The notes under the pieces were generated by a model. That model was given only the letters and a program-made list of their open reading frames with translations, made no database searches and had not been told where the DNA came from. From contig JAFIEQ010000033.1 in assembly GCA_020832455.1 (NCBI GenBank), positions 1-33,402 on the forward strand: DNA of 33,402 bases. The letters run 5' to 3'. Positions 22,403-30,228 of the stretch are shown piece by piece. Source of the DNA: Nitriliruptoraceae bacterium. Lineage in GTDB: Bacteria; Actinomycetota; Nitriliruptoria; Nitriliruptorales; Nitriliruptoraceae. Within the stretch, counting starts at the first letter, position 1. Every line of letters starts with the position of its first letter. The position numbers and the translations under genes are program-made.

Positions 22403-24216
22403 GGGGTCACCGGTGCGGCGGGGCCCGGGTCGGGGGCGGGCGACGCGGGGGCGGGGGCCGTCGCAGGTGCGTCGCTGACCGGGGTGGCGGCCCCGCGCAG
22501 CAGCCCCTGCGCCGCGCGCTGGTCGGCGCGGTCCTCGTCGCCGGTGTCACCCTCGCTGCGCAGCCGCGCGACGATCGCGGCCTCGTCGTCGAAGTCGCGC
22601 CAGAGCCGGGCGGTCTGCTGCTGCACCGCCTCGCGGTGACGTTCGAGTTCCACGGCGCGTTGGGCGAGGTCCTCGAGCCGTGCGGTGCCGTCCGCGCGCT
22701 CCGCGGCCTCCTGCGCCTGGCGGGCGGAGCCGGTCAGCACGCCCTGCGGGCCGACGTAGACGTCGGCCAGTTCGATGCCCTGCGCGGTGAGCAGGAACTC
22801 ACGTATCTGGTTCGAGTGGGCCATCCCCCGCGACTTGCGCACGTACAGCAGGCGGTTGTGCTCACCGTTGCCCTCCTGGTGCTTGACCAGCAGCCACGTG
22901 TCCACCAGCGAGGTCAGCTGCTGCTCGGCGTTGGCGGGGTCGGTGTCGGAGCTGAGACGGGTGAACAGGGCGGTCACCCCGCGCGACTTCAGGAAGTCGA
23001 CCTGTCGGGTCAGCATCGCGGCGACGTCCGCGCCCGTGCCGACACGCAGGAAATCGGAGACGGGGTCCATGACGACCACGGCCGGATCGAACTCCGTCAC
23101 GGCTCGCTGCATCGCGAACAGGTGCGCTTCGAGTCCGAGCAGGCTCGGGCGGAAGCACCGGAACTCGAGCAGCCCCGCGTCGACCCAGCGATGCAGGTCG
23201 ATGCCGACGGTGGCCATGTTGCGCAGGATCTCGGCCGCCGACTCCTCGAAGGCGAAGTACACCGCCCGCTCCCCGCGGCTGCAGGTGGCGTCGCAGAACT
23301 GCGCCGCCAAGGTGGACTTCCCCGTCCCCGCGGTGCCGCTGATCAGCACGGTGCTGCCGCGGTAGAAACCGCCGTCACCCAGCATGAGGTCCAGGCGCGG
23401 CACGCCGGTGGACATGCGCTCGTCGGAGACCGTGTGCTGCAGGCCCAGCGAGGTGATCGGCATGACCGACAGGCCGGACTCGCTGATCAGGAACGGGTAC
23501 TCGTTGGTGCCGTGCAGCGATCCGCGGTACTTCAGGACCCGCAGCCGGCGGATGGAGTTCTGGTCGGTGACCCGGTGGTCCAACACGACGACGCAATCGG
23601 AGACGTACTCCTCGATGCCGTGTCGCGTCAGGGTCCCGTCGCCGCGCTCCGCGGTGATGACCGCGGTGACGCCCCGGTCCTTCAGCCAGGCGAAGAGACG
23701 ACGCAACTCCACCCGCAACCGTGCGCTGTCGGCGAAGCCGCTGAACAGGGTCTCGAGCGTGTCGATGACGATGCGCCGGGCCCCGACCTCGTCGATGGCG
23801 GCCCCGAGACGCAGCAGGAGCCCGTCGAGCCCCCAGTCCCCGGTCTCCTCGGTCTCCGCCGGGGCGACGGTGATGTGGTCGAGGACGAGCACGCCCTCTT
23901 CCTGGAGCCGCGGCAGGTCGAAACCGAGCGACGCGACGTTGACCACGAGGTCGCCCTCGGACTCCTCGAAGGCGATGAACACCCCCGGCTCGTCGAACTC
24001 CGTGATGCCCCGGACGAGGAACTCCATGGCGAACAGCGTCTTGCCGCACCCGGCCGGACCGCACACCAACGTCGGGCGGCCCTGCGGCAGGCCGCCACCG
24101 GTCAACTCGTCGAAGCCGCTGATGCCGGTCGGGGACTTGGGTAGACGTTGGAGCTGGTCTGCGCTGCCTGGGACGTCCACAGGTGCTCGACCGCCTCTCC
24201 GGGGTCGGTCGGACAC
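22399..24216 (-). CDS. kaiC: KaiC-type double-RecA clock ATPase/autokinase
   Basis: A 605-residue KaiC homologue with two RecA-like domains. CI (about 25-255) has Walker A GPAGCGKT (53-60) and the catalytic Glu pair at 84-85; CII (about 265-485) has GTAGTGKST (294-302) and Glu 324-325. The CII phosphosite region reads Leu-Thr435-Ser436-Leu-Val-Asp-Thr, aligning with Ser431-Thr432 of cyanobacterial KaiC with the two residues swapped; the Thr426 position is Ala. KaiC is usually near 520 residues; this one adds a predicted coiled coil (about 500-555) and an Ala/Pro-rich tail (575-605) in place of the KaiA-binding tail. GTG 24216 is the longest start without a clear ribosome site; GTG 24180 would remove 12 residues. 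It is first in the operon kaiC-kaiB-kaiB-like-GGDEF/EAL. Confidence 0.95.
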   Translation of the reverse strand: MSDRPRRGGRAPVDVPGSADQLQRLPKSPTGISGFDELTGGGLPQGRPTLVCGPAGCGKTLFAMEFLVRGITEFDEPGVFIAFEESEGDLVVNVASLGFDLPRLQEEGVLVLDHITVAPAETEETGDWGLDGLLLRLGAAIDEVGARRIVIDTLETLFSGFADSARLRVELRRLFAWLKDRGVTAVITAERGDGTLTRHGIEEYVSDCVVVLDHRVTDQNSIRRLRVLKYRGSLHGTNEYPFLISESGLSVMPITSLGLQHTVSDERMSTGVPRLDLMLGDGGFYRGSTVLISGTAGTGKSTLAAQFCDATCSRGERAVYFAFEESAAEILRNMATVGIDLHRWVDAGLLEFRCFRPSLLGLEAHLFAMQRAVTEFDPAVVVMDPVSDFLRVGTGADVAAMLTRQVDFLKSRGVTALFTRLSSDTDPANAEQQLTSLVDTWLLVKHQEGNGEHNRLLYVRKSRGMAHSNQIREFLLTAQGIELADVYVGPQGVLTGSARQAQEAAERADGTARLEDLAQRAVELERHREAVQQQTARLWRDFDDEAAIVARLRSEGDTGDEDRADQRAAQGLLRGAATPVSDAPATAPAPASPAPDPGPAAPVTP

Positions 24217-24319
24217 CGCTCGAGTGGCGAGGCCTCACCGGAGTAGGCCACACCGTCGTCCGGTGCACCAGGGCCGTACGGCACCAGCGCACACCGGGCG
24301 ATCGCGAGCCGGGTCGTCG

Positions 24320-24337
24320 CTCCGGTGCCTACCGGAG
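24320..24337 (-). terminator. Stem-loop at end of crcB pair
   Basis: Perfect 7-bp arms CTCCGGT and ACCGGAG with a 4-base loop span the stop codon of the second crcB gene. It is a plausible terminator or stabilising hairpin for the crcB transcript, but lacks a U-run. The rest of the gap to kaiC (24217-24319) must hold the kaiC promoter; I see only a weak 5-bp dyad (24231-24249) in it. Confidence 0.4.
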
Positions 24338-24715
24338 CAGCGCCAACACCAGCGCTGCGACGCCGACGCCGAGCAGCAGCTGCCCGAGGAGCTCGACCCC
24401 GCCGATCAACGGCCAGGGGCGCTCGCCGTCGGTGCCGGCACGGACCGCCTCGACGACCCACGTGGAGAAGGTGGTCAACGAACCCGCGAACCCGAAGCCC
24501 AGGACGACCACGAGCTCGTCGGGCACCCGTCCGGCGAGGTTGAGCCCGACGAGCGTCGCCATGACGGCGCTGCCGACCAGGTTCACCACCGCCGTCGCGA
24601 TCGCCCGCCCGGCCGTCCAGCGCCGGCCGGCGCGCAGCGTGACCTCGTTGCGCACCAGCGATCCGCACGCGCCGGCCACTGGCACACCGAGGACGATCAG
24701 CACCAGACCGTTCAC
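24329..24715 (-). CDS. crcB: Fluoride channel subunit CrcB/Fluc (second gene)
   Basis: A 128-residue, four-helix membrane protein of the CrcB/Fluc family, which exports fluoride as a dual-topology dimer. The early Arg in CGSLVRNE, the pore Asn in VVNLVGSAV and the phenylalanine-box/Na+ motif GSLTTFSTW are present. GTG 24715 overlaps the stop of the first crcB gene (GTGA); the longer open frame to 25198 is a shadow of that gene. Paired crcB genes typically encode subunits of opposite topology that form a heterodimer. Confidence 0.93.
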   Translation of the reverse strand: MNGLVLIVLGVPVAGACGSLVRNEVTLRAGRRWTAGRAIATAVVNLVGSAVMATLVGLNLAGRVPDELVVVLGFGFAGSLTTFSTWVVEAVRAGTDGERPWPLIGGVELLGQLLLGVGVAALVLALLR

Positions 24716-25113
24716 CGGCGCCCCCTGCGCAGGCCCACGTACGCCAGCAACGTCCCGCCGAGCAGGCTGACGACCGCGTAGGTCACAGCCACCGCCGGCT
24801 GGGCGATGCCGAGCTGCGCGAGATCCACCACGAGCGAGGAGAAGGAGGTCAACGCCCCCGCGAGCCCGGCACCGAGCAGCGGGCTGAAGCGTGCGAGACG
24901 CGCCGAGCGGGTCGCGCGGCCCACCACCACCCCCAGCAGCAGCGCACCGGCGAGGTTGGCCGACAGCACCGCCCAGGCCCGCGGGCCCCCGGCGGCCCCG
25001 ACCGCGAGGATCGCGGCCACCCGGAGGCTGGCGCCGAGCGCCCCGCCGAGGGCGACCTGGAGCCGCGCCGCCGAGGGGGCGGGCGGCGCGGGATCGGGTC
25101 GTCGAGTCGGCAT
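24712..25113 (-). CDS. crcB: Fluoride channel subunit CrcB/Fluc (first gene)
   Basis: A 133-residue, four-helix membrane protein of the CrcB/Fluc family. It has GALGASLRVAA with the conserved Arg, the pore Asn in SANLAGALLLG and the GALTSFSSL motif with both Phe residues. The N-terminus is Pro-rich. It is coupled to the second crcB gene by a GTGA overlap. The 110 bp upstream contain no fluoride riboswitch that I can recognise by eye. Confidence 0.93.
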   Translation of the reverse strand: MPTRRPDPAPPAPSAARLQVALGGALGASLRVAAILAVGAAGGPRAWAVLSANLAGALLLGVVVGRATRSARLARFSPLLGAGLAGALTSFSSLVVDLAQLGIAQPAVAVTYAVVSLLGGTLLAYVGLRRGRR

Positions 25114-25223
25114 CGGGCCGATGATGCCCGACCGGACGCGGATGTCGAAGCCGAGCCCGGCGATGGCCCGCGACGCCGGCCACGCGCAGGCGGTGCACGC
25201 GAGGCGGTCCGTCGCCGCGGCGG

Positions 25224-25625
25224 TCAGGAAGCGCTGGCGACGACCGAACGCTCCAGCACGGCGACGAGCTCGTCGTGGTCGGCCGGGGTGATCAGTTCGT
25301 CGAGGCCCACCGGCCGGTCGTCGAGCCGGAGCCGCAACAGCCCGAGACCGGTCGCTTCCTCCGCGGCCGCGATGAGCAGCTCCGCGTCGAGCGGGCGGGG
25401 CTCGCGCATGCGGAACCCGTCACGGTGGCGGACCGCGTCCGCGGGCTGCACGAGCCCGCGGAACACCGGACCGGGATCGGCGTTGTAGGCCGCCACCTCG
25501 CCTCGGATGCGGGCCCGGACCACGTCACGGATGCGCACCTCGGCGGGCAGGTCGGTGACCAGGGTGCCCCCGAGCACGTGCCCGGCACGGCTCTGGTCAC
25601 GCATCATCATCTCGGCCATGGGCAC
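25224..25625 (-). CDS. Small conserved protein of unknown function
   Basis: A protein of about 133 residues, predicted soluble, with no signal peptide or membrane helix. Visible landmarks are an IRDVVRARIRGEVAAYN helix, a GLVQPADAVRH segment, and a C-terminal VGLDELITP stretch. I recall a similar helix-plus-GLVQP layout from small actinobacterial hypothetical proteins, but I know of no assigned function. GTG 25625 is the first start; ATG 25619 and a row of three ATGs a little further on are alternatives, none with a clear ribosome site. It lies 28 bp downstream of the PucR-type regulator on the same strand and may be co-transcribed with it. Confidence 0.65.
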   Translation of the reverse strand: MPMAEMMMRDQSRAGHVLGGTLVTDLPAEVRIRDVVRARIRGEVAAYNADPGPVFRGLVQPADAVRHRDGFRMREPRPLDAELLIAAAEEATGLGLLRLRLDDRPVGLDELITPADHDELVAVLERSVVASAS

Positions 25626-25653
25626 GAGCGTAGGGCGCCACCGGTACGCCGCG

Positions 25654-26931
25654 TCAGTCCCGCCGGGCCAGCGCGATTGTCAGTGCCTGGACCGTGGCCG
25701 GGTCGTCGAGCCGGTCGCCGTACCGCTCGCGGACCTGGTTCATCCGGTACCGGACCGTCTGGGGGTGTACGTGCAGCGCCTCGGCGACCTCGCTGCGCCG
25801 GCCGAGGTGGAGCAGCCAGGCACGCAACGTCTCGCGCAACCGGTCCGCCGTGCCCGGCGCCAGTCCGTCGAGCGGCGCGAGGACCCCGTCGCGCAGGTCC
25901 TGCAGCGACGCCGGGTCGGCGCTCACGACCAGCTCGGCCAGGTGGTCGGTGACGTCCACCACCTCGCCACCGTCGTGGCCCAGCAGCCGGCGTGCACGGG
26001 TGGCGACCTCGACGGACTCGCCGACCCTCGTCCACGGGCGGACCGGCCCGATCACGGCGCCACGGCCCTCGAGGATGCGCCGCAGGTAGGGGCGGGTGCG
26101 GACCACGTCCGCCACCAGCAGCACGCTGGGCGCCTCGGCGGGGCCCGGTGGGGGCCCGTCGCCCGCCACCTCGTCGGTGTGGGTGTCGACGGGGGTGTCG
26201 GGGGCGTCGGTACCCACCGCGTGGGGCCCGGCCGCGTCCGCCGGCACGTGCAGGGTCGTCGCCTCCAGGTGCGGCAGGGTGTCGTGGACGCGGGCGGCGG
26301 GGATCAGCACGGCCGTCAACGTGTCGGGCAGGGGCCAGGCCGCCTGGTCCGCGAGCTCGACGAGCGTGGCCGTCGGGGCGCCGGCCACCAGGGTGCGTCC
26401 GAGCAGATCCCGGCGCTGCTGCTGCAGCCGCCCGGACGCCGCGATCTCGTCCGCGTGTCCGGCGACGCTGGCGGCGGACAGCTCGTCGATGTAGGCGAAG
26501 ACCAGCTCCGCGAACCGCGCGACGATCGGCGCGGGCGTACCGTGCTCGACCGCGGTCGACGACAGGACCCGCCACGACACCCGGGCCCCGATCCGGTAGG
26601 CCGCCAGCAGCGCGTCGGCGGTGCGATCCGCCCGCGCCTCACCGCGACCGAGCTCGTACGCACCACGCCGCGCCGCGTCCAGCGGTGCCGCACCGGGCTC
26701 CTGCGCGTCCGGGGCCAACAGCCGCAGGAACGTCTCGAGCGCGGCCGCGATGGCCCGCTCGATGTCGCTGGCGATGTCGCCGCGCAGCGTGCGGGCGTAC
26801 TCCGGCACCTCGTCGGTGACGGCCGTCAGGGCCGACCCGGCCGCCGAGGACAACTGCGTGCGCAGCGCCGCGACGACCTCCGGGGCGAACAGCGCCTCGC
26901 CCTCGACCTCCAGCCGCGCCGGGACGGTCAT
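25654..26931 (-). CDS. PucR/CdaR-type transcriptional regulator
   Basis: A 425-residue regulator. The C-terminal PucR-type helix-turn-helix is clear: LRETLRAWLLHLGRRSEVAEALHVH... then QTVRYRMNQVRERYG, about residues 360-420. The N-terminal two thirds are mostly helical, with a central GGDEF-like/CdaR segment and a Pro/Asp-rich insert near 230-280; the effector is unknown. ATG 26931 is chosen because GAGGAG lies six bases upstream. It is transcribed divergently from the ferredoxin reductase/desaturase operon across an 84-bp gap with an inverted repeat, so control of that operon and of itself is likely (inference). Confidence 0.9.
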   Translation of the reverse strand: MTVPARLEVEGEALFAPEVVAALRTQLSSAAGSALTAVTDEVPEYARTLRGDIASDIERAIAAALETFLRLLAPDAQEPGAAPLDAARRGAYELGRGEARADRTADALLAAYRIGARVSWRVLSSTAVEHGTPAPIVARFAELVFAYIDELSAASVAGHADEIAASGRLQQQRRDLLGRTLVAGAPTATLVELADQAAWPLPDTLTAVLIPAARVHDTLPHLEATTLHVPADAAGPHAVGTDAPDTPVDTHTDEVAGDGPPPGPAEAPSVLLVADVVRTRPYLRRILEGRGAVIGPVRPWTRVGESVEVATRARRLLGHDGGEVVDVTDHLAELVVSADPASLQDLRDGVLAPLDGLAPGTADRLRETLRAWLLHLGRRSEVAEALHVHPQTVRYRMNQVRERYGDRLDDPATVQALTIALARRD

Positions 26932-26937
26932 GGTTGT

Positions 26938-26943
26938 CTCCTC
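26938..26943 (-). promoter_or_regulatory. Shine-Dalgarno site of the PucR-type gene
   Basis: GAGGAG on the minus strand six bases before ATG 26931. It sets the start and removes a 25-residue extension up to 27006 that would run across the divergent control region. Confidence 0.75.
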
Positions 26944-26949
26944 GGAACA

Positions 26950-26976
26950 GTCGAGGGGGCGAACCCCACCCTCGAC
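26950..26976. promoter_or_regulatory. Inverted repeat between PucR-type gene and reductase/desaturase operon
   Basis: Perfect 8-bp arms GTCGAGGG (26950-26957) and CCCTCGAC (26969-26976) are separated by 11 bp, about two helical turns centre to centre. It is the only clear dyad in the 84-bp divergent gap and lies just upstream of a possible -10 box for the plus-strand operon. It is a candidate operator for the PucR-type regulator. Confidence 0.5.
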
Positions 26977-26982
26977 GCACAG

Positions 26983-26988
26983 GATACT
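26983..26988 (+). promoter_or_regulatory. Possible -10 box of the reductase/desaturase operon
   Basis: GATACT matches four of six positions of the -10 consensus and lies 27 bp before the ATG at 27016. No good -35 box is seen; the inverted repeat occupies that region, which would fit an activated promoter. Confidence 0.3.
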
Positions 26989-27015
26989 GCGCTCTGGAGC
27001 TGACACGATGGGGTC

Positions 27016-28101
27016 ATGTTCACCTCCCTCGCTCCCACGACCGTCCGTCTCCGCACCGGGCTGCAGGCCCTGGCCGGAGCAGCGGCGACCCCACTGGTCC
27101 CCGCTGACTACCTGGATCTGCTCGACCCGCTGCGCTCACGCACCGCGCTGCGGGCCCGGATCGTCGAGGTCCGCCCGGAGACCCCGGGCGTGGCGACGAT
27201 CGTGCTGCAGCCCGGTCCCGGCTGGCAGCGCCACGTCCCCGGCCAGTACCTGCGCATCGGTGTCGACGTCGACGGGGTGCGCCACTGGCGCGCCTACTCG
27301 CTGACCTCCCGACCCGGCGCCAGCGACCGCACGATCACCATCACCGTCACCGCGATCGCGGACGGGCTCGTCAGCGGCCACCTCGTGCACGACGCGCGAC
27401 CCGGGCAGCTCGTGCACCTCGAACCGGCGACCGGCGAGTTCACCCTGCCTCCGACTCCGCCGCGGCAGGTGCTGTTCGTCACCGCCGGCAGCGGCCTGAC
27501 CCCGGTGCTCGGGATGCTGCGCAGCCACCTCGACGTGCTCGACGACGTGGTCGTGGTCCACAGCTCCCCGACCGCACGCGACGTCATCGCCGGTGACGAG
27601 CTGCGTGCGATGGCCGCCGCCGGGCACATCCGACTGATCGAGCGCCACACCGCGACCGATGGTCGGCTCGATGCCGCGCAGCTGGCCGGGCTGGTCCCCG
27701 ACCTCACCCAGCGCGAGACGTGGGCCTGCGGCCCCGCCGGGCTGCTGGACGCGCTCGAGGAGCACTTCGCCGCGGACGGCCTGCTCGAGCAGCTGCACGT
27801 CGAACGCTTCCGCCCGGTGATCATCGAGGCGGGCGACGGCGGCACGGTCACCTTCCTGGGCACCGGCCGCGAGGTCGAGACCGACGGCGCCACCTCGCTG
27901 TTGGACGCCGGTGAGGACGCCGGCGAGCTGATGCCGTCGGGCTGCCGTATGGGCATCTGCTTCGGCTGCGTGGTGCCGCTGCGCAGCGGCGCCGTCCGCG
28001 ACCTGCGCACCGGCGAGGTCACGGTGGCTGCCGCCGGTGACGACGTGCGCGTGCAGACCTGCATCAACACCGCGGCCGCCGCCTGCGAGCTCGACCTCTA
28101 G
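27016..28101 (+). CDS. Ferredoxin reductase with C-terminal 2Fe-2S domain (desaturase electron donor)
   Basis: A 361-residue flavoprotein-iron-sulfur fusion that passes electrons from NAD(P)H through FAD and a 2Fe-2S cluster to an acceptor. The FAD-binding motif RAYSLTS lies near residue 94-100, the NAD(P)-binding segment TAGSGLTP near 156, and a ferredoxin domain fills the last 90 residues with cluster ligands Cys310, Cys315, Cys318 and Cys349 (C-x4-C-x2-C...C). Length and order match the mycobacterial Rv3230c type, partner of the stearoyl-CoA desaturase DesA3. The desaturase gene follows after 115 bp, supporting this partnership. ATG 27016 is preceded by a GGGG run. Confidence 0.93.
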   Translation: MFTSLAPTTVRLRTGLQALAGAAATPLVPADYLDLLDPLRSRTALRARIVEVRPETPGVATIVLQPGPGWQRHVPGQYLRIGVDVDGVRHWRAYSLTSRPGASDRTITITVTAIADGLVSGHLVHDARPGQLVHLEPATGEFTLPPTPPRQVLFVTAGSGLTPVLGMLRSHLDVLDDVVVVHSSPTARDVIAGDELRAMAAAGHIRLIERHTATDGRLDAAQLAGLVPDLTQRETWACGPAGLLDALEEHFAADGLLEQLHVERFRPVIIEAGDGGTVTFLGTGREVETDGATSLLDAGEDAGELMPSGCRMGICFGCVVPLRSGAVRDLRTGEVTVAAAGDDVRVQTCINTAAAACELDL

Positions 28102-28153
28102 CGCGACGCGGGACCACCGGCAGCGCCTCCTCGGTCCACGACGGACCCGCACA

Positions 28154-28200
28154 CCTCCCGCACCGCGACTCCTCGCACCCCGACCTCCCGCACTCCGACT
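28154..28200 (+). repeat. C-rich imperfect tandem repeat in desaturase leader
   Basis: Three related units, CCTCCCGCACCGCGACT (28154-28170), a shorter CCTCGCACCCCGA (28171-28183) and CCTCCCGCACTCCGACT (28184-28200), lie just before the ribosome site of the desaturase gene. The RNA would be C-rich and poorly structured. It may be only drift, or a spacing or protein-binding element. Confidence 0.5.
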
Positions 28201-28216
28201 CCCCCTGGAGCCCGAC

Positions 28217-29383
28217 ATGACCGCACTGCAGAACAAGCCCCACGACCCGATCGCCCACCTCAGCGAGGCGGACATCGAACAGCTCGGCCGCGAGCTCGAC
28301 GCCATCCGCACCCGCGTGATGGACAGCCGCGGTGCCGACGACGCCGCCTACATCCGCAAGGTCATCGAGGTGCAGCGCAGCATGGAGCTGGTCAGCCGTC
28401 TCGTGCTGCTCGCGTCGCTGTTCCCGCCGGCGTGGCTGGCCGGCACGGTGGGCCTGAGCGTGGCCAAGATCCTGGAGAACATGGAGATCGGCCACAACGT
28501 CATGCACGGCCAGTGGGACTGGATGCGTGACCCCAAGATCCACTCCACGGAGTGGGAGTGGGACCACGCCTCACCGGCCGAGCTGTGGAAGCACTCGCAC
28601 AACGAGATCCACCACACCTTCACCAACGTGCTGGGCCGGGACAACGACCTCGGCTACGGGATCATGCGCGTCGACGAGGACCAACGCTGGCACCCCGTCT
28701 TCCTCGCCCAGCCGCTGTTCAACCTCGTCAACATGCTCATCTTCGAGTACGGGATCGCGGCCTACGACCTGGAGATCGGCAAGGTCGTCAAGGGCCGCAA
28801 GGACCGCGGCGAGTTCCGGCGTCAGGGCCGCAAGGTGCTGGCCAAGATCCGTCGCCAGGCGACCCGCGACTACGTCGTGCACCCGCTGCTGAGCGGCCCG
28901 TCCGCGCTGACCACCCTGGCCGCCAACGCGACCGCGAACGTGGTCCGCAACGTGTGGACCCACTCGGTGATCATGTGCGGCCACTTCCCGGAGGGCGTCG
29001 AGACCTTCGAGAAGACCTCCATCGAGGGCGAGACCCGCGGCGAGTGGTACCTGCGCCAGATGCTGGGCGCCGCCAACATCGACGGCGGGAAGCTGCTGCA
29101 CATCATGACCGGCAACCTGTCGTTCCAGGTCGAGCACCACCTGTTCCCCGACATGCCCAGCAACCGCTACCAGGAGATCTCCCCGGAGATCCAGGACCTG
29201 TTCGAGCGCTACGGCCTGAACTACGTCAGCGGCACCATGCCCGAGCAGGTCGCCTCCGCCTGGACCAAGGTGCTCCGGCTGTCGCTGCCGAACGAGCTGC
29301 TCGAGGTGCTGTCTCGCCATGACCGGGCGGGCACCGCCGACGACGAGGCGGGTCAGGTGACGTCGATCGCCGCAGCCGCCTGA
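28217..29383 (+). CDS. Membrane fatty acid (acyl-CoA/lipid) desaturase
   Basis: A 388-residue integral membrane desaturase that introduces a cis double bond into fatty acyl chains using O2 and a di-iron centre. The three histidine boxes are present: GHNVMH (His93, His97), HNEIHH (His128, His132, His133) and QVEHH (His307, His308). The order resembles DesA3-type enzymes. ATG 28217 has GGAG six bases upstream; an open frame extending to 28037 overlaps the reductase gene and is discarded. The gene follows its electron donor and faces pdxH. The adjacent PucR-type regulator may tune membrane fluidity through this pair (inference). Confidence 0.94.
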   Translation: MTALQNKPHDPIAHLSEADIEQLGRELDAIRTRVMDSRGADDAAYIRKVIEVQRSMELVSRLVLLASLFPPAWLAGTVGLSVAKILENMEIGHNVMHGQWDWMRDPKIHSTEWEWDHASPAELWKHSHNEIHHTFTNVLGRDNDLGYGIMRVDEDQRWHPVFLAQPLFNLVNMLIFEYGIAAYDLEIGKVVKGRKDRGEFRRQGRKVLAKIRRQATRDYVVHPLLSGPSALTTLAANATANVVRNVWTHSVIMCGHFPEGVETFEKTSIEGETRGEWYLRQMLGAANIDGGKLLHIMTGNLSFQVEHHLFPDMPSNRYQEISPEIQDLFERYGLNYVSGTMPEQVASAWTKVLRLSLPNELLEVLSRHDRAGTADDEAGQVTSIAAAA

Positions 29384-29388
29384 GCGCG

Positions 29389-29416
29389 GCGCCCGGGCCT
29401 GGCGGTCCGGGGGCGC
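29389..29416. terminator. Possible bidirectional terminator between desaturase and pdxH
   Basis: A GC-rich stem of 6 plus 5 base pairs with a 2-base bulge and a 4-base loop lies in the 49-bp gap between two convergent genes. No T-run is present on either side. Position supports it more than sequence does. Confidence 0.4.
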
Positions 29417-29432
29417 AGCGCAGCGCGGCCAC

Positions 29433-30080
29433 TCAGGGCTGGAGCCGCGCGACGGCCCAGTCCCCCGACCCCACGTCCGGCCGGGTGAATCGCAGCCGGT
29501 CGTGCAACCGTGAGGGCCGGCCCTGCCAGAACTCGATCGAGGTGGGCCGCAGCAGGGACCCGCCCCAGTGCTCCGGACGTGCCACCTCGCCGTCGCCGAA
29601 CCGTGCCGTGACCTGGGCCACCTGCGCGTCGAGCGACGCCCGGTCCGCGATCGGCTCGGACTGCTGCGAGGCCCACGCGCCGATGCGTGAGCTGCGGGGA
29701 CGCGAGGCGAAGTAGGCGTCGGACTCCTCGTCCGGCAGGTCCTCGACGGTGCCGCGCAGCCGGACCTGCCGCTCGAGGGGCTCCCAGAACAGCACCACCG
29801 CCGCGTGCGGGTTGCCGGCCAGCTGCCGCCCCTTGGCCGAACGGCGGTTCGAGTACCAGCAGACCCCGCGCTCGTCGATGCCGCGCAACAGCACCACCCG
29901 GGCGTCGGGCACCCCGTCGGCGTCGACGGTGGCGACCGTCGCGGCGTTGGGCTCCCCGAGCTCCGCGTCGACGGCGTCCGCGACCCAGCGGGCCAGCATC
30001 GCGAGCGGATCCTCGCCGATGGCGTCGTCGTCGAGCTGCCCGTGGCGGTAGTCGCGACGCAGGTCCTCGAGCCGTCCCAT
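29433..30080 (-). CDS. pdxH: Pyridoxamine 5'-phosphate oxidase
   Basis: A 215-residue FMN-dependent PNP/PMP oxidase that makes pyridoxal 5'-phosphate. The family pattern is complete: PDARVVLLRGID, WYSNRRSAKGRQL (FMN and phosphate contacts), SRIGAWASQQS, and near the end EHWGGSLLRP and EFWQGRPSRLHDR. Length is normal. ATG 30080 follows a GAGGGTGG purine stretch. It stands alone, divergent from the aldo/keto reductase gene and convergent with the desaturase gene. Confidence 0.95.
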   Translation of the reverse strand: MGRLEDLRRDYRHGQLDDDAIGEDPLAMLARWVADAVDAELGEPNAATVATVDADGVPDARVVLLRGIDERGVCWYSNRRSAKGRQLAGNPHAAVVLFWEPLERQVRLRGTVEDLPDEESDAYFASRPRSSRIGAWASQQSEPIADRASLDAQVAQVTARFGDGEVARPEHWGGSLLRPTSIEFWQGRPSRLHDRLRFTRPDVGSGDWAVARLQP

Positions 30081-30228
30081 CGTCCACCCTCGTGTCCGGG
30101 GCCACCGCGCACCTCACGGTAGCGTCCACCGCGTTCGCGCCCGCGGCCCACCTCGCCTGGCACCTCGGTGCCCGGTGCGCACCGGGCGCCTGCGCTCCCC
30201 CGTCACCCGCCCGCCGAAGGACCCACCG

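Noticed and set aside
19769..22406. Exact 14-bp repeat (GACCCGTCACGGGG) at 19769-19782 and 22393-22406, flanking the kaiB and GGDEF/EAL genes
   Set aside because: At this base composition several exact 14-bp repeats are expected by chance in 33 kb, and one copy lies across a coding overlap; no attachment-site or transposon features accompany it.
25114..25223. Possible fluoride riboswitch before the crcB pair
   Set aside because: I looked for the crcB-motif pseudoknot on the minus strand and found only a loose GATG-like resemblance, not the conserved core. A covariance-model scan of 25100-25230 would decide.
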